Below, piece after piece: positions 49,341 through 58,044 of a stretch of 64,000 bases of DNA. The stretch comes from an uncultured Prevotellaceae bacterium. GTDB lineage: Bacteria > Bacteroidota > Bacteroidia > Bacteroidales > Bacteroidaceae. The notes below the pieces were generated by a model that did not search any database, had not been told where the DNA came from, and worked only from the letters and a program-made list of their open reading frames with translations. The position numbers were made by a program, and so were the translations under genes. Where the stretch lies: contig CACYRS010000005.1 of NCBI GenBank assembly GCA_902776935.1, forward strand, positions 1 through 64,000, given 5' to 3'. Numbering within the stretch: position 1 is the stretch's first letter; each line of letters begins with the position of its first letter.

Positions 49341-50903
49341 ATGAAACTAAAACATCTTTTACAAACTTTTTTTGCAGCATTGGCTTTTACAGCATGCGGA
49401 AGTAGTGGCGGTGATGATCCGGAGCCAACTCCAACACCTACTGTGACAGCCCCAACCGTAGTATCAACAACTCCTGCCAATAATGCGACAGACATTCCGA
49501 CAGGTGTCATTAACGTGCAAGTAGTTTACGACAAGGATATCCTTGTGTCATCCGATGCCAGCCTGCAGCCGAAAATAACGGGTGCTTCTCTCTCTGGCTC
49601 TACCTCTGTGAGTGGCAAGACACTTAGCTTTGCGGTTAATTGTACAAATTACGAAACAAAGGTGACAATCACCTTGCCTAAAGGCCTTATTGGTGTGACC
49701 GGAGCTTTAGCCAGTGAATACACCTTCGGCTTTACTACTGCAAAGAAACCGCAACCCACAGAAAACGATGCAGTCGCTCTTGCAAGAAAACTTGGATGGG
49801 GATGGAATCTTGGCAACCATTTTGATACAAGTTCTGGTCAAGACGGTAAAGTTAACCAATGGGGTTATTGGGATAATGCCACTCCTACAGCGGCACTTTA
49901 CACTAACCTGAAGAAAGCAGGTGCAAGTACGGTTCGTATATGTGTAACATGGGGTAACTACCAGAAAGAAGACCCATGGACCATTGATGCAAACTATATG
50001 GCTGAGGTAAAGCAGAATGTGGATTGGGCTGAATCTGCAGGGTTGAATGTTATCATCAACCTGCACCATGATGAATACTGGCTTGATATCAAGTCTGCTG
50101 CCAATAATGCGAATACCAATACCAATATCAAGGCACGTATTGAGAAGACATGGAAACAGATTGCTGAAACCTTCAAGGATAAGGGAGACTTTCTTTTCTT
50201 CGAGTCATTCAATGAGGTCCAGGATGGTAGCTGGGGCTGGGGTGACAATCTTAAGGATGGCGGAAAGCAGTACAATACACTCAATGAGTGGAACCAGCTG
50301 GTGGTAAACACTATTCGTGCTACAGGCGGCAATAATGCCACACGTTGGATAGGTGTTCCTGCATACGCCTCAAGTCCTTCATTCGCCCTTGAAAGTAGTT
50401 TCGTACTGCCTACAGATGCAGCAAACCGTGTGATGGTAAGTGTTCATTTCTATGATCCAAATACTTTCACACTTACACCTGAGAATAATGATGGAAAATC
50501 AGAATGGGGTCATACAGCTGCAGCAGGAAAATATCAGTCTGGTAGTAACGAGGAGCATGTGGTTGATATTTTCAGTAAACTGCAGGCGAAATATATCATC
50601 AATAATATTCCTGTCTATATTGGTGAGTATGGATGTGTAATGCACAAGACAGATCGTTCTAACCTGTTCCGTAATTACTATTTGGAATACGTTTGCCGCG
50701 CTGCTCACGAATATAATATGCCTCTGTGTATTTGGGATAACAACTCTACAGGAGGAGGTAATGAGCATCATGGATATTTTAACCACGATGATGGTTCTTA
50801 TCTCAATAATCTTGAGTCGCTTGTTAAGACAATGATTAAGGCCGCAACATCTGACGATGCAAGTTACACACTGGAGTCTATTTACAATAACGCTCCAAAA
50901 TAA
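49341..50903 (+). CDS. GH5 endoglycanase with N-terminal Ig-like domain
   Basis: A 520-residue lipoprotein enzyme (lipobox FTAC, then GSSGGDDPEP). Residues about 35-130 form an Ig-like domain (PTVVSTTPANNATDIPTG to FGFTTAKKPQPT) nearly the same in pattern as that of the GH26 at 46601. The GH5 domain starts DAVALARKLGWGWNLGNHFD near residue 145. It shows TVRICVTWGNYQ, LNVIINLHHDEYW, LFFESFNEVQDG with the acid/base Glu292 and IPVYIGEYGCV with the nucleophile Glu429. GWNLGN and the INLHH motif point to the GH5 cellulase or beta-mannanase/xyloglucanase group (GH5_4-like); the exact substrate is not settled. Its own promoter and terminator frame it as a separate unit within the locus. Confidence 0.9.
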   Translation: MKLKHLLQTFFAALAFTACGSSGGDDPEPTPTPTVTAPTVVSTTPANNATDIPTGVINVQVVYDKDILVSSDASLQPKITGASLSGSTSVSGKTLSFAVNCTNYETKVTITLPKGLIGVTGALASEYTFGFTTAKKPQPTENDAVALARKLGWGWNLGNHFDTSSGQDGKVNQWGYWDNATPTAALYTNLKKAGASTVRICVTWGNYQKEDPWTIDANYMAEVKQNVDWAESAGLNVIINLHHDEYWLDIKSAANNANTNTNIKARIEKTWKQIAETFKDKGDFLFFESFNEVQDGSWGWGDNLKDGGKQYNTLNEWNQLVVNTIRATGGNNATRWIGVPAYASSPSFALESSFVLPTDAANRVMVSVHFYDPNTFTLTPENNDGKSEWGHTAAAGKYQSGSNEEHVVDIFSKLQAKYIINNIPVYIGEYGCVMHKTDRSNLFRNYYLEYVCRAAHEYNMPLCIWDNNSTGGGNEHHGYFNHDDGSYLNNLESLVKTMIKAATSDDASYTLESIYNNAPK

Positions 50904-50928
50904 TATCGTGCTCTAGTATATAAATAAC

Positions 50929-50960
50929 TATCGCGTCTCATTACGAGCCGCGATATTATT
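50929..50960 (+). terminator. Terminator hairpin after first rightward GH5 gene
   Basis: TATCGCG...CGCGATA arms (50929-50935 and 50949-50955), with inner TCTC/GAGC pairing, followed by T-rich DNA. It closely resembles the hairpin after the next gene (52259-52295). Confidence 0.75.
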
Positions 50961-50992
50961 TCGAGTCAACATGTATATCGTTCCCCCCAAAT

Positions 50993-52231
50993 ATGATTAT
51001 GAGATCTAAGTTAAAACAACTATTATTATTTGCGGCCTTTGTGCTCAGTCCTTCATTTGCTGTTTGTCAGCAGAGCAGTATAACAGTAAAAGCCAGGGAT
51101 ATTGCGAAGCAGATGTATCCAGGCTGGAACCTCGGAAACACAATGGAGGGTGGCGATAATGCCTTTTTGTATAAGAATGCAGGAGTAGGTACAGAGACCA
51201 GCTGGCAGGGGACAAGAACAACTAAGGCCGTTATCGACGGTGTAAAATCACAGGGCTTTAAGTCGGTTCGTATTCCTACAGCATGGGTTATGGGCCATAT
51301 TACTGATGAGAGCGAGTTGAAGATTGATCCTGCGTGGCTGGCGCGTGTAAAAGAGATTGTGGACTATTGTATCAATGATGGGCTATATGTGATACTCAAT
51401 GATCATTGGGATGGCGGGTGGTTGGAGAACTCCTTCGGTGACATCAGCGATGCTACTGTTGCCAAGAAATCTGAGCAATTACATAAGATATGGACTCAGA
51501 TAGCTACGACATTCCGTGATTATGACGCACATCTGCTTTTTGCAGGACTGAATGAGCCGGGAATGAATGGTGGAGAGTTTAATGCCGAGATGACGTCGGC
51601 TCTCCTGAAATATGAGCAGGTGTTTATAGATGCAGTACGCACAACGGGTGGCAATAACTCAAATCGTATCCTTGTGGTTCAAGGCCCGTTCACTGATATA
51701 GCCCAGACTTGTAAGGAATCAAACAACTACAGCCTTAGCCGCCTTAAGGATACGGCAAAAGACGCCTTAATGGTTGAAGTTCACTATTATACGCCATGGC
51801 TGTTTTGTGGTCTGACTAAGGATGAGTCCTGGGGTAAGGCGATGTACTATTGGGGACAGGGTAATGACACACGAGATGCTACGCGTTATTATAGGTGGAA
51901 TGGTAAACCCGGTGAAGAGGAGATGAAGGACCTTTTGGGTAAGATGAAGAGCCTTTTCGCAGATAAGGGCTATCCTGTAATCATTGGCGAATGTGGTGCA
52001 GATTACAGATTTGCTAACGATGAGATGCATAATGCTTCTATAAAGGCATGGTATAAGGCTGTTGCCGAGTTCTCTGTTTCAAATGGTTGTATCCCCTTCT
52101 TCTGGGATATTAACTATACTGCCGGATATCCGAATATGACAATTTTCAATCGCGAGACATTGAAAGTGAATAACTGGTTTATGATGGATGGAATCAATGA
52201 AGGTATCGCTGCAGCAAAGTATCCTTATTAA
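50993..52231 (+). CDS. GH5 endoglycanase, secreted
   Basis: A 412-residue GH5 enzyme with a signal peptide (KLKQLLLFAAFVLSPSFAVCQQ) and no extra domain. After the Cys, the sequence continues QQSSITVKARDIAKQMYPGW; a lipobox is possible (FAVC). The GH5 domain has GWNLGNTMEGG, SVRIPTAWVMG, VILNDHWDGGW, AGLNEPGMN with the acid/base Glu188 and PVIIGECGADY with the nucleophile Glu333, and a closing FFWDINYTAGYPN. The whole domain is close to that of the BACON-GH5 at 21981 (shared DIAKQMYPGWNLGNTME, LNDHWD.GW and AAKYPY/GKWPY endings). The pair therefore are paralogs sitting in the two PULs. It lies between two look-alike hairpins, as if inserted or duplicated with its terminator. Confidence 0.91.
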   Translation: MIMRSKLKQLLLFAAFVLSPSFAVCQQSSITVKARDIAKQMYPGWNLGNTMEGGDNAFLYKNAGVGTETSWQGTRTTKAVIDGVKSQGFKSVRIPTAWVMGHITDESELKIDPAWLARVKEIVDYCINDGLYVILNDHWDGGWLENSFGDISDATVAKKSEQLHKIWTQIATTFRDYDAHLLFAGLNEPGMNGGEFNAEMTSALLKYEQVFIDAVRTTGGNNSNRILVVQGPFTDIAQTCKESNNYSLSRLKDTAKDALMVEVHYYTPWLFCGLTKDESWGKAMYYWGQGNDTRDATRYYRWNGKPGEEEMKDLLGKMKSLFADKGYPVIIGECGADYRFANDEMHNASIKAWYKAVAEFSVSNGCIPFFWDINYTAGYPNMTIFNRETLKVNNWFMMDGINEGIAAAKYPY

Positions 52232-52258
52232 TCCCTTATTAATAATAAAGAAAGATAA

Positions 52259-52295
52259 AAAATATCGCGACTCATGGTGAGCCGCGATATTTTTA
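52259..52295. terminator. Bidirectional terminator between GH5 and secDF
   Basis: AATATCGCG-CTCA pairs with TGAG-CGCGATATT (one mismatch) around TGG, with T-runs outside both arms. It lies between convergent genes and can serve both. It shares most of its sequence with the hairpin at 50929-50960. Confidence 0.88.
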
Positions 52296-52317
52296 TTGTT
52301 GATATGTAACTATCTTA

Positions 52318-55300
52318 TTATTTATTCTCTTCCTCATCCTTGATGGTGCGACCCATGGTGAGGTAAGCTGTAGGAGCAGCGATGAAGAGTGAAGAGAGTG
52401 TACCGAATACAACACCCAGGATCATTGCGAATGAGAACGAGCGGATGCTATCACCACCGAGGATGAAGATAGCCAACAGCACGATCAGAGTCGTTACAGA
52501 GGTGTTGATGGTACGAGCCAGTGTCTGGTTCAGTGAATCATTGAACAGCTGCTGGCGGTCACGCTTGCCATACAGACCGATGTTCTCACGGATACGGTCG
52601 AATACTACCACCTTATCGTTGATAGAGTAACCGATCACAGTAAGGATAGCACCGATGAATACCTGGTCGATCTCGAGTGACATTGGTACCCAGCCCCAAC
52701 AGATAGAGTAAACACCGATTACGAGCAGAGCGTCGAGAGCAAGAGCTACAACGGCACCTACAGAGAATGCGAGGTTACGGAAGCGGAGCAGGATATAGAG
52801 GAAGATACCGATCAGGGCGATGATAACACTGATGATAGCACCGTAAGTGATATCCTTAGCCACTGAAGGACCTACCTTGGCAGAACTGATGATAGAACCA
52901 CCCTCACGAACGTCTGGGTTCTTGAAGGCATCAACATCTGCCTGGCTAATAAGACCAGCCTTCTTCAGAGTGTTGAAGAGGATTGTCTCTGCCTGGTCGT
53001 CAACATCAGGATTGTTTGACTCGATATCCCAGTTGGTAGAGATACGTACGGTCTTACCGTCAGCACCAAGAGCGATAACTGATGTGTTAGCCTCCTGACC
53101 CTCGTTCTCACCCATGGTGTTGATGAATGCGCCAGCCATTGCCTGACGGACAGTCTCAACAGGAGTCTCCTTGTCGAGTGTAACAACGTAGTTACGACCT
53201 CCGGTGAAGTCGATGCTCTGGCTCAGACCACGAACAGCGAATGAGATAACGCAGATAAGTGCAAGTGCACCCCAGAGAGTGTAGGTCTTCTTGTACATAC
53301 CCATGAAGTTGTACTTCGCATTCTGCATCAGGTTCTTTGAGTAACCTGTAACGAAAGTAAGGTCGGTCCACTTGTCCTTCTTCAGCATGTAGTCATAAAC
53401 CAGACGGGTCATAAACACAGCGGTGAAGAATGAAACGAGGATACCTACGATCCATGTGGTAGCGAAGCCCTTTACAGGACCTGTACCGAAGTAAAGCAGG
53501 ATCACACCGGTGATAAGTGATGTGAAGTTAGAGTCGAAGATAGCGCTGAAGGCGTTAGAGTAACCCTTGTTGAGTGACTCCTTAACGCTGAGACCCTTCT
53601 TCAGCTCCTCTTTGATACGCTCGTAGATAAGCACGTTAGCATCTACAGCAGTACCCAGTGTCAGTACGATACCGGCGATACCAGGCATTGTCAGGGCAGC
53701 CTGGAACGATGTGAGGATACCCAGTGTGAAGAACAGGTTGAACAGCAGGGCGATATCTGAGAGGATACCAGGGATGAAGCCGTAAAGCATGATCATGTAA
53801 ATCATCAGCAGCACGAAGGCAACGATGAATGACATGATACCCTGCTGGATAGACTGAGCACCGAGTGATGGTCCTACAACCTCCTCCTGAACGATACGTG
53901 TAGGAGCTGGCATCTTACCTGAATTCAATGTGTTTGCAAGGTCCTTGGTATCTTCGATGGTGAAGTTACCAGTGATCTGAGAATTACCACCGTCGATCTG
54001 TGTGAGGATACGTGGAGCTGAGTAAACGGCATCGTCGAGCACGATGGCTACGGCCTTACCGATGTTCTGCTTTGTGATCTGGCTCCAACGACGAGCACCG
54101 TCAGAGTTCATCTGCATAGATACACATGGGTGACCCATCTGATCGAAGTCGTCCTTACCATTGGTGATTACGTCACCCTCCAGTGGAGCACGGCCTGAAG
54201 GCTCAGTGATCTTCAGAGCATAGAGCTCAAAGATGTCGCCCTTGGTCTGACCTCCGAAGTTCTCTGGCTTAGCACCCCAACGGAGCTTCAGCTCTGCAGG
54301 GAAGATACGACCAGCGAGCTCAGAGTAGATGATCTTGTTAACCTCAGCGGTATCGCGAGCGTTAGCATAACCAACTACAGCGAGGGTGTTACCCTGTGTG
54401 GGCTGGAATACAGAGAAGAGAGGATTCTGCTTCTTTGCAAGCTCCATAGCCTTTGAGTCGGTAGCCTTAGTATCCTTCTTGGCCAGCTTTGCAGCGAGGT
54501 CGCCAGCGGCAGCCTTGGCTGTATCGGCCTTAACGGTATCAGCAACCTCAGCAATCATATCGGTGTAAGCTGTGTCGGCAACCTCACCTCCCTGAGCAGC
54601 ATAACGGCTGTTGAGCTGAGCCAGCAGAGGAGTGATCTCCTGAGAGTTGTATGTCTCCCAGAACTCGAGGTTTGCAGAACCCTGGAGGAGCTTACGTACA
54701 CGCTCTGGCTCCTTGATACCAGGCATCTCGACCATGATACGGCCAGCCTGACCTTCGAGCTTCTGGATGTTCGGCTGAACAACACCGAACTTGTCGATAC
54801 GGTTACGAACTACGTTGAAAGAGTTGTCGACAGCCGACTGCACCTCTTCACGGATGGCACGTTCTACCTCGGCGTCTGTGCTCTGGGTGCTAACCTTGCC
54901 TTTCATCTGCTGAGTAGCAAAGATGGCAGCGAGGGGACGACCCTGAGCCTCTTGTTTCCAATACTTCACGAACAGAGAGATGAAATCATCCTGACTGGTC
55001 TCTTCTTCCTTCTTGGCAAGTTCCATTGCCTTCTTGTAGGTAGCATCTGTCTTGTGGTCAGCAAGTACGTCAACCACATCAGGTACTGAAACCTCAAGAA
55101 TAACGTTCATACCGCCTTTCAGGTCAAGACCCAGGCCAATCTCCATCTCACGGCACTGCTTCAGAGAATAGATGCCCATATACACCTTCTCGTTGTTGAT
55201 TGAGTCGAGGTACTCCGCACCAGCCTCCTCACCCATAGCGGCAGCCTTACTCTCGTAATGGCGTGTCACGAATGAGAAGGAAAGGTAGAAGCAGCACACG

Positions 55301-55347
55301 AGAACCAAAAGCACTGCGATAAATTTTACAATTCCTTTGTTTTGCAT
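52318..55347 (-). CDS. secDF: Fused protein translocase subunit SecDF
   Basis: SecDF uses the proton motive force to pull proteins through the SecYEG channel. The 1009-residue protein is the fused form usual in Bacteroidetes. An N-terminal membrane helix is followed by the SecD periplasmic part (LGLDLKGGMNVILEV near residue 70, VVRNRIDKFGVVQPNIQ near 205), an Ala/Lys-rich insertion with DTAKAAAGDLAAKLAKKDTKATD near 270, and SecD helices with the LTLGTAVDANVLIYERIKEELK signature near 575. The SecF half has SIDFTGGRNYVVTL near 715, helices with AILTVIGYSINDKVVVFDRIRENIGL near 895 and NQTLARTINTSVTTL near 940. It is convergent to the PUL, and a promoter lies 58 nt upstream. Confidence 0.97.
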   Translation of the reverse strand: MQNKGIVKFIAVLLVLVCCFYLSFSFVTRHYESKAAAMGEEAGAEYLDSINNEKVYMGIYSLKQCREMEIGLGLDLKGGMNVILEVSVPDVVDVLADHKTDATYKKAMELAKKEEETSQDDFISLFVKYWKQEAQGRPLAAIFATQQMKGKVSTQSTDAEVERAIREEVQSAVDNSFNVVRNRIDKFGVVQPNIQKLEGQAGRIMVEMPGIKEPERVRKLLQGSANLEFWETYNSQEITPLLAQLNSRYAAQGGEVADTAYTDMIAEVADTVKADTAKAAAGDLAAKLAKKDTKATDSKAMELAKKQNPLFSVFQPTQGNTLAVVGYANARDTAEVNKIIYSELAGRIFPAELKLRWGAKPENFGGQTKGDIFELYALKITEPSGRAPLEGDVITNGKDDFDQMGHPCVSMQMNSDGARRWSQITKQNIGKAVAIVLDDAVYSAPRILTQIDGGNSQITGNFTIEDTKDLANTLNSGKMPAPTRIVQEEVVGPSLGAQSIQQGIMSFIVAFVLLMIYMIMLYGFIPGILSDIALLFNLFFTLGILTSFQAALTMPGIAGIVLTLGTAVDANVLIYERIKEELKKGLSVKESLNKGYSNAFSAIFDSNFTSLITGVILLYFGTGPVKGFATTWIVGILVSFFTAVFMTRLVYDYMLKKDKWTDLTFVTGYSKNLMQNAKYNFMGMYKKTYTLWGALALICVISFAVRGLSQSIDFTGGRNYVVTLDKETPVETVRQAMAGAFINTMGENEGQEANTSVIALGADGKTVRISTNWDIESNNPDVDDQAETILFNTLKKAGLISQADVDAFKNPDVREGGSIISSAKVGPSVAKDITYGAIISVIIALIGIFLYILLRFRNLAFSVGAVVALALDALLVIGVYSICWGWVPMSLEIDQVFIGAILTVIGYSINDKVVVFDRIRENIGLYGKRDRQQLFNDSLNQTLARTINTSVTTLIVLLAIFILGGDSIRSFSFAMILGVVFGTLSSLFIAAPTAYLTMGRTIKDEEENK

Positions 55348-55404
55348 TTTAATTTTTGATGTTATTTATTGTTATTTAATTCTGTTCGCGCATATTTGAG
55401 CGTG

Positions 55405-55412
55405 CAAATATA
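55405..55412 (-). promoter_or_regulatory. secDF -7 box
   Basis: The minus strand reads TATATTTG, fitting TAnnTTTG, 58 nt upstream of the secDF start. Confidence 0.6.
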
Positions 55413-55461
55413 GTACTTTTTTTGCACGTGGGAAAATTTCTTGCTGAAAAAAGCACTTTTT

Positions 55462-56559
55462 TTAAGGATTTCCCCTCATTTTTACCCAACAAAGCATCGG
55501 ATAATGGTCACTTGCGTCCATTTCCGAGTCTATTTCACATTTCTGGGGCTCGAAGTGGTCTGAACATAAAATATGGTCAATCCTTACGAAAAATCCTTTC
55601 TGATTATATGACAAACCGATACCTTTTCCCGTTTCCTCGAAGCAGTCATGAAGGCCCTGGGCGATGGTCCTGCGAGAGTAGGAGATGGGTGAATCGTTAA
55701 AGTCACCGCATACAATGATGGGGTATTGCCGATGACTCTCGATATACTCATTAACGGCTTCGGCCTGTGGTGCTCTCTTGGCAGCGGAACGAGCAATCTT
55801 GTCGAGTAACAACATCGACTCTTCTCGCACAGTGTCACGTTCCATCTTTCCTTTGAGGATTCGTTTGTAGTTGGCACGGTCTTCATTTGATAGGTGGGTT
55901 CCCTCAAGGTGATTGTTGATAACAAGAAGGGTATCGCCATTGTCGAGCTTCAGATAATAGGCCACCGAACCGTTAGCAGTTGATTCATAGACTATTCGCT
56001 CTTTCTTGAGAATAGGGAATCTGGTGTGTATACCGACACCGTTCATGCTTTGGGCGGTATTGCAGAAGATGGTGGTGTCGTTGTATTCGTAGATCTTCTT
56101 ATACCTTTGCATCACGAATCTCCGCCAGGTGTCGGTATCTTCCTGCAGACAGACGATATCTGCCTGCTGCCGCCTAAGATAGCTGAATACGGTGTCGAAA
56201 CCTTCCTCGTATTTGTAATTACCGCCGTATTGGCAAACGTTGTAGGATAATATCTTCAGCGAGCCTTCTTCCGCCTCCTGATGGAAGTTGAGGGGCATAT
56301 AAAGGCTGATAGGCATATATGCCAAAAGGTATCCTGTGACAGGAATCCATACTTTCCGCCACTTGAACGTAAGCCAGAAGAACAGGAAGAGCAGATTAAC
56401 CACCAGAAACACAGGAAATGCCAGGTTCAAGCAAGAGAGCATGGGATATTCGGCAGGGCTTATCCTGTCGGAGTAGCCTGCCAATAACATCAAAATGACG
56501 GTTGCGATATTTGCCCCCGCCACTAGATTGATAGTAAATGTCTTGAGTTGCTTGATCAT
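55462..56559 (-). CDS. Endonuclease/exonuclease/phosphatase family membrane protein
   Basis: A 365-residue protein. Three hydrophobic segments fill the first 85 residues (about 12-30, 40-60 and 65-85), and the rest is an EEP-superfamily domain: LKILSYNVCQYGG near residue 102, QQADIVCLQEDTDTWRRF near residue 133, LVINNHLEGTHLSNEDRANY near residue 210, PIIVCGDFNDSPISYSRR near residue 285, and ASDHYPMLCWVK at the end. These carry the Asn, Glu, His and Asp metal and catalytic residues of DNase I-like enzymes. The substrate is unknown; a phospholipid, sphingolipid or extracellular nucleic acid is possible, since the active site would face the periplasm. It overlaps the rhomboid gene by ATGA, a pairing common in Bacteroidetes. 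Confidence 0.88.
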   Translation of the reverse strand: MIKQLKTFTINLVAGANIATVILMLLAGYSDRISPAEYPMLSCLNLAFPVFLVVNLLFLFFWLTFKWRKVWIPVTGYLLAYMPISLYMPLNFHQEAEEGSLKILSYNVCQYGGNYKYEEGFDTVFSYLRRQQADIVCLQEDTDTWRRFVMQRYKKIYEYNDTTIFCNTAQSMNGVGIHTRFPILKKERIVYESTANGSVAYYLKLDNGDTLLVINNHLEGTHLSNEDRANYKRILKGKMERDTVREESMLLLDKIARSAAKRAPQAEAVNEYIESHRQYPIIVCGDFNDSPISYSRRTIAQGLHDCFEETGKGIGLSYNQKGFFVRIDHILCSDHFEPQKCEIDSEMDASDHYPMLCWVKMRGNP

Positions 56560-57494
56560 TGCTTACTGGCTTCAAAGAGCTTTTGTTTCTCCTCCTTGGT
56601 AAGACTGTCGTAGCCACTCTTGCGTATCTTGTCGAGGATAGCGTCGATCTCTGCCTGGTTGGCTCGCTTACGGGCATTATATTCCATGTCGGCATCCTTC
56701 GAACCGCCTCTCTCTGCATGCATGTTCGGATTTCTGCTCTGGCTGCTGCTGTTATGCTGGCGCTGGTCGAAGCTGCGTTTGAGATTCTCAAAGAACTGCT
56801 GTCCCCGGCTACGATCGAAACTCGAGTTGGGATGCTTGTTCCAATACCGTATCATCAGGAATCCGAAGAGCATACCTCCAAGATGGGCCGTATGAGCCAC
56901 ACCGTCGGCAGAGGTGCCTACGGCAGAGAAGAACTCTATTGCCACATATCCTACCACAAACCACTTCGCCTTGATGGGGAAGGGGAAGGGGATGATGAAG
57001 AGACGCTCGTTAGGGAATGTCATACCGAAGGCTAGAATCACTGCGTATACAGCACCCGAGGCACCGATGGTAGTCCAGGAATTAAGCTGGTGACTCAGCT
57101 GATGGCCAACATTGATCAACTCACCTAATCCTATGCCTGGTGCCTGTTCTGCGATAGTAAGGTAGAACTGGCCAAACTGGGCTAATTCCTGTATCAATCC
57201 TGCTCCTATTCCACACGTAATGTAATAAAAAAGGAATTTCTTCGGTCCCCATACATTTTCTATTACACATCCGAACATCCACAGTCCGAACATGTTTGAA
57301 AGGATGTGCATGAAGTTGCCGTGAAGGAAAAGATATGATATGAATTGGTACATATGGAAATTGTCTGCCAAGAAAAAATGAAGGCCTCCGATATTGGCCA
57401 GGTCAATCCCTCGCATCTCCAAAACCAGCGTGGCCAGGAATGCGATGCCGTTGATAATCAACAGATTTTTCGTTATAGTTGGAATACGGAACAT
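56556..57494 (-). CDS. Rhomboid family intramembrane serine protease
   Basis: A 312-residue protease embedded in the cytoplasmic membrane. Residues 1-215 hold six hydrophobic segments, with LHGNFMHILSNMFGLWMFG near residue 57 (the usual HxxxHxxxN region), the catalytic Ser146 in GASGAVYAV, and His204 in HTAHLGGMLFG. A cytoplasmic tail of about 90 residues, rich in Ser, Gln and charge (SFDQRQHNSSSQSRN... EIDAILDKIRKSGYDSLTKEEKQKLFEASKQ), ends in a small helical domain that often follows rhomboids of this phylum. Substrates cannot be inferred. It heads a pair with the EEP-family gene, and its leader contains a small hairpin. Confidence 0.93.
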   Translation of the reverse strand: MFRIPTITKNLLIINGIAFLATLVLEMRGIDLANIGGLHFFLADNFHMYQFISYLFLHGNFMHILSNMFGLWMFGCVIENVWGPKKFLFYYITCGIGAGLIQELAQFGQFYLTIAEQAPGIGLGELINVGHQLSHQLNSWTTIGASGAVYAVILAFGMTFPNERLFIIPFPFPIKAKWFVVGYVAIEFFSAVGTSADGVAHTAHLGGMLFGFLMIRYWNKHPNSSFDRSRGQQFFENLKRSFDQRQHNSSSQSRNPNMHAERGGSKDADMEYNARKRANQAEIDAILDKIRKSGYDSLTKEEKQKLFEASKQ

Positions 57495-57532
57495 AATCCT
57501 AATTACGATTTGTCAATTTGCGTTTTACTATT

Positions 57533-57550
57533 TTGTCCTGTCTGGGACAA
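57533..57550 (-). other. Hairpin in the rhomboid gene leader
   Basis: TTGTCC (57533-57538) and GGACAA (57545-57550) form a 6-bp stem with a TGTCTG loop, in the expected 5' leader of the rhomboid gene, between the -7 box TAATTTTG (57576-57569, minus) and the ATG at 57494. On the plus strand a run of seven T follows the stem, as in a terminator, but no plus-strand gene precedes it. Confidence 0.4.
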
Positions 57551-57568
57551 TTTTTTTCATTTATGGCG

Positions 57569-57576
57569 CAAAATTA
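57569..57576 (-). promoter_or_regulatory. Rhomboid gene -7 box
   Basis: The minus strand reads TAATTTTG, with TTTG at 57603-57600 as a possible -33 element 23 nt further up. The gap to the ATG is about 75 nt. Confidence 0.5.
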
Positions 57577-57655
57577 CGAAAATTATCTCTTTTTAAGCCC
57601 AAAAGAAGGGGTTTTACAACTATTTTTCATTAAAAAAGTGATTTTTTCTGATTTT

Positions 57656-57689
57656 TTGTTGTTTTTTTCATTAGTTTGCACTATATTTG
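57656..57689 (+). promoter_or_regulatory. HU gene promoter
   Basis: TTTG at 57656-57659 and TATATTTG at 57682-57689, 22 nt apart, lead to a leader of about 60 nt before the HU ATG at 57751. Confidence 0.65.
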
Positions 57690-57750
57690 CGAAAGATTTC
57701 GACAACAATTATAATTTTTACTCATTAAATACTTTTAAATTAACAACATT

Positions 57751-58020
57751 ATGAACAAAACAGAATTGATTGAGAAGATCGCAGCAGGTGCAGAACTCTC
57801 AAAGGCAGATGCCAAGAAGGCTCTTGATGCAACAGTAGCAGCTATTAAGGCCGCTCTCGTAGCAGGTGACAAAGTTCAGCTCGTAGGTTTTGGTACATTC
57901 AGTGTTAACGAGCGTCCAGCTCGTGAGGGTATCAACCCAGCTACAAAGCAGAAGATTAAGATTGCTGCCAAGAAGGTTGCTAAGTTCAAGGCTGGTGCTG
58001 AGCTCGCTGACGCTCTCTAA
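57751..58020 (+). CDS. hup: HU family DNA-binding protein
   Basis: An 89-residue histone-like protein that bends and compacts DNA as a dimer. It begins MNKTELIEKIAAGAELSKAD and shows the DNA-binding arm (VGFGTFSVNERPAREGINPATKQKIKI, residues about 45-70) with the Pro at the tip, and ends in AKKVAKFKAGAELADAL. The length and the lack of an extended tail suit a housekeeping HU rather than the longer HU-like proteins of mobile elements. It has its own promoter and terminator, so it is monocistronic. Confidence 0.97.
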   Translation: MNKTELIEKIAAGAELSKADAKKALDATVAAIKAALVAGDKVQLVGFGTFSVNERPAREGINPATKQKIKIAAKKVAKFKAGAELADAL

Positions 58021-58044
58021 TCTTTGAATTGTAAAGAAAAATTT

